This document shows, one piece after another, positions 59,949-64,000 of a stretch of DNA of 64,000 nt. The stretch is taken from positions 186,001 through 250,000 of the forward strand of contig VGHE01000002.1 in assembly GCA_016868315.1 (NCBI GenBank). Direction: 5' to 3'. Positions within the stretch are counted from its first letter, which is position 1. Each line of letters opens with the position of its first letter. The notes beneath the pieces are model-generated. The model had not been told where the DNA came from. It was given only the letters and a program-made list of their open reading frames with translations, and searched no databases. Position numbers and translations under genes: made by a program. This stretch comes from Betaproteobacteria bacterium. Its GTDB lineage: Bacteria; Bdellovibrionota_B; Oligoflexia; Silvanigrellales; Silvanigrellaceae.

Positions 59949-61823
59949 CTAGCGTCCTTCGGGGGTTCTAAGTCGCTGGGAAAGCTGGAGGAAAAAAGCA
60001 TGCGACCACGCCAGCGGGACAACCCAGCTCGGGACACTCGACTGTGGGTCAACCTGCTCGGGCAGGTAGCCTAGGGGCGTGGAGGCCGCGGCCGCTTGGC
60101 GGAGCCCCATTTTCATTTCCTCGCGCGCCTCACTTTCCGGCAGAATTTCGCGCGCTCCCAGCGCGAACCAAAGCCCCACAAGAGGCCAGCAGCCTCCGCC
60201 GCGGTAGTTATCGTCGGCGTAGCGGCGGAATCCAACACCATGTTTCAAAACCGACTTGAGCTCATTGAAAAGCTGGGTTCGTTGCGTGTTGCTCAGCGGA
60301 AATTCCGGAACCGGCATAAGGCATGAAAGCAGGCTGGCATCCGGAGTGAAGTCGAGCTGACCCTGCAGATTTCGGGTGCGAGCCGGCCAGGCATGTAGAG
60401 GGCTGAAGTGGCCTTGCGCAAGGCGTGCAGACTCGTTGGCAGCCGCTTGATAGCGTTGCGCAGCAGCATCGGTCAGTGCGTGTTCCACTCCCCGCTGCAG
60501 AGCACCGAACGCAACCACAAATGCAAAGAAATGCTGACCCTCACGCTCTTCCCAGAGATCGAAACCTGAAAGTGCGGTCGTGGGTGAGGTCAGCAGCTCG
60601 TCGGCCATCGCTCCGAGGCAGGTGTTTAATTTCACGCGCAGCTCGAGCCGGAGCGCATCGCGCAGCTGGCCTGAATTTAGAAGTGCAATCCAAAGTAAAC
60701 AAACGAGTGGACGCTGATCGGGTTGTCGATAGCACCAGCTCGGAGCAGGCTGCGCTGCATCGGTGTAGCGCTGTTCAAAGTCGTTTGCGTCACCCAAGGC
60801 TTGTGCCAGAAAACCTGCGAGGCGCGCGGCACGCTCTGTCTGACCACATTCGAGCAGAGCCAATCCGGTAAAGGCTGCATCACGCGGCCAAACAAAGCCA
60901 TATCCACCGCTGTAGCGCATATCCCAGTCACACTCGGCCGAAGCCAACAGTGCGCCATTGGGCGAACTTAGCGCGTCGAGCACACGCAGAGAAAGCGACG
61001 ATTGCAGGGGAGCGCTCTCCGGTGTGTAGGGCAGACCCGAGACCCAGCTGAATGACTTTGAGAGGTCTTGGCTGAAAGATGCGAGTTCCAGAGCTTCAGG
61101 TGGTGCTGAGTTATGATGAGGGCTCGGTGGTGAAAGCTGAACTGCAGCGGCAAGATTCAGCCGGATGCTGAACGGGTGTCCCCATCTCAGGACAGGCGAG
61201 AGCGCAAGAGCTGCGCAGCGTCCCATTTCGATTTTCCGAAATGCTCCCGGGTGATTCACGAACGACTGCACCAAATGCCCCAAGGAGTGTTGTGAGTCGA
61301 TTTGAACCGCTGCGGTTTGTTTGAACTCACTGCCCTTCACACCCTGAAGAGTGAGAGTGAACGGGTCAGAATCACATCGAATGATTTGCGCGTGGTCAGT
61401 GGCACGAACGCATTGGAATTGACTTCGGCGGCCAGCAACTTCCGGAGCCATCAGTAGCCACAGGCGTGTGCTGCGCAGTGTGCTGTGTTCATGCGCATCA
61501 ATGATGTACGTGTGTTCCAAGGTTCTTTCGTCGATGAGTTTTGCTTCGAGCCTGACACGCAAGCCCCGTGCCTCGGGGTGATGCACGTGCCACTGGATTT
61601 GCAGATGCTCGAGCGGCGAAAGCCAGCTAAATGAGATTTGATCTCTCTCTGGGTCGAGCCAAATGGCCTGTTCGCCCTGCACGAGGCCAACAATAAAGTA
61701 CCGCAGCTGATTGTGAAAGGCGTCTTTGCGCGGCCAGCACCAGGATTTGAGCTGCCCGTCACTTTCATATGCGGCCAGGGATGTCTGCGATGCAAGTAAT
61801 GCGCTATACAAGGTCAGACTCAT
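59949..61823 (-). CDS. glycoside hydrolase family 15 (glucoamylase-like)
   Basis: A 624-residue protein: beta-rich N-terminal domain (~1-265) and a GH15 (alpha/alpha)6-barrel (~275-620). GYGFVWPRDAAFTGLALLE is the substrate-binding signature, GFDLWEE carries the general acid Glu, and GYLPEQVD the general base Glu. It removes glucose from non-reducing ends of alpha-glucans. No signal peptide, so it is probably cytoplasmic and acts on internal glycogen. It is translationally coupled (ATGA) to the glycosyltransferase upstream, itself behind an alpha-glucan phosphorylase. 105 bases before mnmG with no clear terminator. Confidence 0.88.
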   Translation of the reverse strand: MSLTLYSALLASQTSLAAYESDGQLKSWCWPRKDAFHNQLRYFIVGLVQGEQAIWLDPERDQISFSWLSPLEHLQIQWHVHHPEARGLRVRLEAKLIDERTLEHTYIIDAHEHSTLRSTRLWLLMAPEVAGRRSQFQCVRATDHAQIIRCDSDPFTLTLQGVKGSEFKQTAAVQIDSQHSLGHLVQSFVNHPGAFRKIEMGRCAALALSPVLRWGHPFSIRLNLAAAVQLSPPSPHHNSAPPEALELASFSQDLSKSFSWVSGLPYTPESAPLQSSLSLRVLDALSSPNGALLASAECDWDMRYSGGYGFVWPRDAAFTGLALLECGQTERAARLAGFLAQALGDANDFEQRYTDAAQPAPSWCYRQPDQRPLVCLLWIALLNSGQLRDALRLELRVKLNTCLGAMADELLTSPTTALSGFDLWEEREGQHFFAFVVAFGALQRGVEHALTDAAAQRYQAAANESARLAQGHFSPLHAWPARTRNLQGQLDFTPDASLLSCLMPVPEFPLSNTQRTQLFNELKSVLKHGVGFRRYADDNYRGGGCWPLVGLWFALGAREILPESEAREEMKMGLRQAAAASTPLGYLPEQVDPQSSVPSWVVPLAWSHAFFLQLSQRLRTPEGR

Positions 61824-63286
61824 GAACGATGACGGCGGTGCGAAGATTTCTTATAGACATCAACACAGCGGCGCGCCGACAGTTCCCAATTGAAGCGATC
61901 AATTTCTCGAGCGCCGTTGCGTTGAAGCTCGTTGCAGAGAGTTGGGCGGCGCACCAAACTCACAATCCGGTCGGCCATCAAATCAGTATCCCAGAAGTCC
62001 ACTTTGAGCGCGTGCATCAAACACTCCGCCACTCCGGATTGTTTTGAGATGATGATAGGAATGCGCTGCGCCATGGCCTCCAATGCAACAATTCCGAAAG
62101 GCTCCGAGACGCTCGGCATCACAAAAACGTTGGATTGCGAAAGAAGAGTTTCAACCTTCTTGGCCGACTGAAAGCCGTGGAAGGTGAACTTGTCGAGCAC
62201 ACCGAGCTCCCAAGCCAATTGCCGCATAGAGGGCAGGAGATCGCCAGTGCCAATGACCTGAAACCGTAAATCAGACTGAAGCTGCAGCGCTCTGTGAGCA
62301 GCCTGCACGAAATACGCTGGACCTTTCTGGTAGGTCACCCGCCCAACGAAGGAAATAATAGGTGAGGTTGCTGTTTCGGGTTTTTGCTCGGATTCTGCAC
62401 TTATCTGTGGTTCAGTGCCACTGCGTGCATGAGCAAGATTTGAAGCGTTGTAAACGACATCGATTTTTTCACCGGGGACACCATAATTATCCATCAGGAT
62501 TCTGCGTGTTAGATTAGACACTGCAACAATTCTGTCAGCCAAATGAAATCCCATCCGTTCGAGGGATTGGATCTTCTGGTTGCCGTGTTGACCAGCGCGG
62601 TCGAACTCGGTTGAGTGGACATGCAGAACAACAGGGAGTGTGGTTGTTTTCTTCAGCTGTGCAAGCGCTTTCAAACTCATCCAATCATGAGCATGAACAA
62701 CGTCGAACAATGCACCGTGTGTGCCGCGCATTATATCGACGGCCAAGAGCGCGAGAATTTCGGTTTGTTCGGAGACTTCGCTGCGCTGGGGAGTCCAGGT
62801 GTTCTCCTGGATTTCAGCTTGGAGGACGCTCGAGCGATTGAGCACGAGCTTCTGATAGGCAACAAGGCGCGAGCGCAGAATTTTCTTCTCTTCGGGAGAG
62901 AGTGAGAGAGATTCAATATTGGCAGTATCGTAGTGGCTCAGAAGTTGTGACACGGTTTTGGGGTCATTGAGGTTGAGGCCGGTGTCAGTTCGGCTGGAAG
63001 CCAACCACTCAGAGAGTTGTGTTGATGTGGTTATGCTTTCCATTTGCATGGCCGAATCAACCGGATGCATTAAGCGTTCAGGTTGAAAAGGATGTTCGGG
63101 GCTGATGATGGTCAGGAGCGGATTGAGCTCCTGAATTCTCTCTGCCGTCTCGTAGGGGAAATGCGGCAGAACCAGCGCAACCTGGTGGCCGATTTTGGTT
63201 AAACCAGAAACGAGCCCTTCGGTGGCTGTAGCCAGACCACCGGAGACAAGGGGAGGAAATTCCCATCCGAGCATCAAGATTTTCAT
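61820..63286 (-). CDS. glycosyltransferase, GT4/GT5-like (glycogen-synthase-type)
   Basis: A 488-residue GT-B enzyme. The N-terminus MLGWEFPPLVSGGLATATEGL is the acceptor/donor-loop pattern of GT5 and related GT4 enzymes; the C-terminal Rossmann domain has ISFVGRVTYQKGP and SVSEPFGIVALEAMAQ (E-x7-E), typical of retaining GT4. About 60 residues between the domains (110-170) are charged and unusual. In operon with a phosphorylase (stop 72 bases upstream) and a GH15, so it likely builds the alpha-glucan the others break down. GGTGGTAAG precedes the ATG at 63286. Confidence 0.85.
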   Translation of the reverse strand: MKILMLGWEFPPLVSGGLATATEGLVSGLTKIGHQVALVLPHFPYETAERIQELNPLLTIISPEHPFQPERLMHPVDSAMQMESITTSTQLSEWLASSRTDTGLNLNDPKTVSQLLSHYDTANIESLSLSPEEKKILRSRLVAYQKLVLNRSSVLQAEIQENTWTPQRSEVSEQTEILALLAVDIMRGTHGALFDVVHAHDWMSLKALAQLKKTTTLPVVLHVHSTEFDRAGQHGNQKIQSLERMGFHLADRIVAVSNLTRRILMDNYGVPGEKIDVVYNASNLAHARSGTEPQISAESEQKPETATSPIISFVGRVTYQKGPAYFVQAAHRALQLQSDLRFQVIGTGDLLPSMRQLAWELGVLDKFTFHGFQSAKKVETLLSQSNVFVMPSVSEPFGIVALEAMAQRIPIIISKQSGVAECLMHALKVDFWDTDLMADRIVSLVRRPTLCNELQRNGAREIDRFNWELSARRCVDVYKKSSHRRHRS

Positions 63287-63358
63287 CTTACCACCACGAG
63301 CAGTTGGAAGCACTGTGACACAATATTCAGTTAACGGCGCTGGTTTTACCGAATAGGC

Positions 63359-64000
63359 CTATCGTGCGACAAGTTGCAGATCAAGAGCTTCCGGAAAAAT
63401 CCGAGTCGAAGGAGTGACACGCAATCCGAGCGACAGCATGCACGGCTTGTGCGGAGTGAAAATACATTCATAAAGATAAGTGTTTTCGCTGTTGCCGCCG
63501 CGGAATTGAAGTGTCAGGGTTTCGCCTTTTCCTTGTGCAGGAATCAGTTGAACGTCGAGCCACTCTTGTGGTAATGACGTTCGGATTGTTGCACGGACAG
63601 CTATGGTTTCGCCTACAAGAGCCGAGCCTCGAGGCGACATCTCGACCGACCTGATTTCCAGTTTGCTCCAGTGAGCGCGCAACTCGGCGAGATTTTTTTC
63701 GTGTGTATCAAGATTCTTCTTGGCATCCCGTGCATTCAGTCCAACAGTTGTCGCGTTAGTTACTGCGGGTGCATAGGCAGTGTTGAAGTAATCGAGAACC
63801 ATGCGTTGAGCGCTGAAGCCGGGTGCATAACGTACAACTGAGCTCTTCATTTTCTTGATCCACTCACTTGGCACAGGTGCGCTGTAATAAAGTGGAACCA
63901 TTTCGTGCTCGAGCATGTCGTAGAGCATTTCGCTTTCGCGTTCATCGCGGCTGTCATCGCTGGCATGTGAGTCGCGGTTTCCAATCGCATATCCCGCATC
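63359..64000 (-). CDS. alpha-glucan phosphorylase (partial, 5' end cut by window edge)
   Basis: 213 C-terminal residues of a GT35-type phosphorylase, which releases glucose 1-phosphate from glycogen or maltodextrin. The frame is open at the right edge, reading DAGYAIGNRDSH, then LYDMLEHEMVPLYY and YAPGFSAQRMVLDYFNTAYAPA, which match the C-terminal end of the short (DUF3417-associated) phosphorylases. A further ~90 residues after that form a beta-sandwich-like tail, as in that subfamily. The catalytic pyridoxal-Lys is outside the window. First visible gene of the alpha-glucan cluster. Confidence 0.85.
   Translation of the reverse strand, partial: DAGYAIGNRDSHASDDSRDERESEMLYDMLEHEMVPLYYSAPVPSEWIKKMKSSVVRYAPGFSAQRMVLDYFNTAYAPAVTNATTVGLNARDAKKNLDTHEKNLAELRAHWSKLEIRSVEMSPRGSALVGETIAVRATIRTSLPQEWLDVQLIPAQGKGETLTLQFRGGNSENTYLYECIFTPHKPCMLSLGLRVTPSTRIFPEALDLQLVAR

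Noticed and set aside
1-64000. CRISPR array, insertion sequences, rRNA or tRNA genes
   Set aside because: No regular direct repeats, transposase reading frames or RNA-gene sequences seen by eye on either strand.

Overview
The window is a gene-dense stretch (no gene-free gap above about 300 bases) from a Gram-negative, flagellated bacterium of moderate GC. Many Sec/lipobox and Tat export signals, outer-membrane-barrel-like proteins, FliD/FliS, IHF, FtsB-like and RmuC genes, and very tight operons with 4-base ATGA stop/start overlaps suggest a deltaproteobacterial-grade or Bdellovibrionota-type organism. That placement is inference; no rRNA is present to confirm it.

Layout. 1-4.0 kb (minus): a NitT/TauT-type ABC importer (ATPase cut by the window edge, double permease), a TrmL-like tRNA methyltransferase and the ribosome-assembly GTPase EngB. 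4.1-8.7 kb (plus): dihydrolipoamide dehydrogenase, a 2-oxo-acid dehydrogenase E2 and a phosphoethanolamine-transferase-like membrane enzyme. 8.7-16.7 kb: lipoproteins (one with a heme-type motif), a NupC-type transporter behind a YiiX-like hydrolase, and TrpS behind a small membrane protein. 17-27.7 kb: IHF alpha, a tyrosine recombinase, RmuC, an exported metallo-beta-lactamase-fold protein, a lipoprotein esterase, and an IRG/Era-like GTPase placed among two barrel-like proteins and a lipoprotein.

27.9-40.8 kb (minus) is a ten-gene nucleotide operon: purBS-purQ-purL-purF-purE-purK-pyrF-purCD-purN-purM. Two of its products are fusions (PurB-PurS and PurC-PurD). With PurS supplied by the fusion, the PurL/PurQ/PurS enzyme is complete, and everything needed to reach AICAR and fumarate is present once PRPP is supplied. 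purH is not in the window.

41-51.3 kb (plus): a GAF/HD-GYP c-di-GMP phosphodiesterase, then an operon of argG (fused to an MGS-like allosteric domain), an amidohydrolase, pyrD, pyrE and a ROK kinase, then a TPR protein, fliD and fliS. The argG operon is preceded by a leader with a promoter, a 28-codon ORF, a U-rich stretch and a strong terminator whose 5' arm lies in the last leader codons. This is the layout of the UTP-sensing pyrBI/pyrE attenuators of enteric bacteria. Together with the MGS domain on ArgG it suggests a joint arginine/pyrimidine control system, which I regard as the most interesting content of the window.

51.4-57.3 kb holds exported heme-motif lipoproteins and a Tat-exported protein. 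Sequences with the exact spacing of flagellar sigma-28 promoters (TAAA-type -35, 11 bases, CCGATA -10) precede the HD-GYP gene and the heme-lipoprotein operon, with weaker versions before the TPR-fliD-fliS group and the other heme lipoprotein. This suggests that a motility sigma factor also drives these surface proteins. 57.4-64 kb (minus): an FtsB-like protein, MnmG, and an alpha-glucan cluster (phosphorylase, cut by the edge; GT4/5 glycosyltransferase; GH15 glucoamylase).
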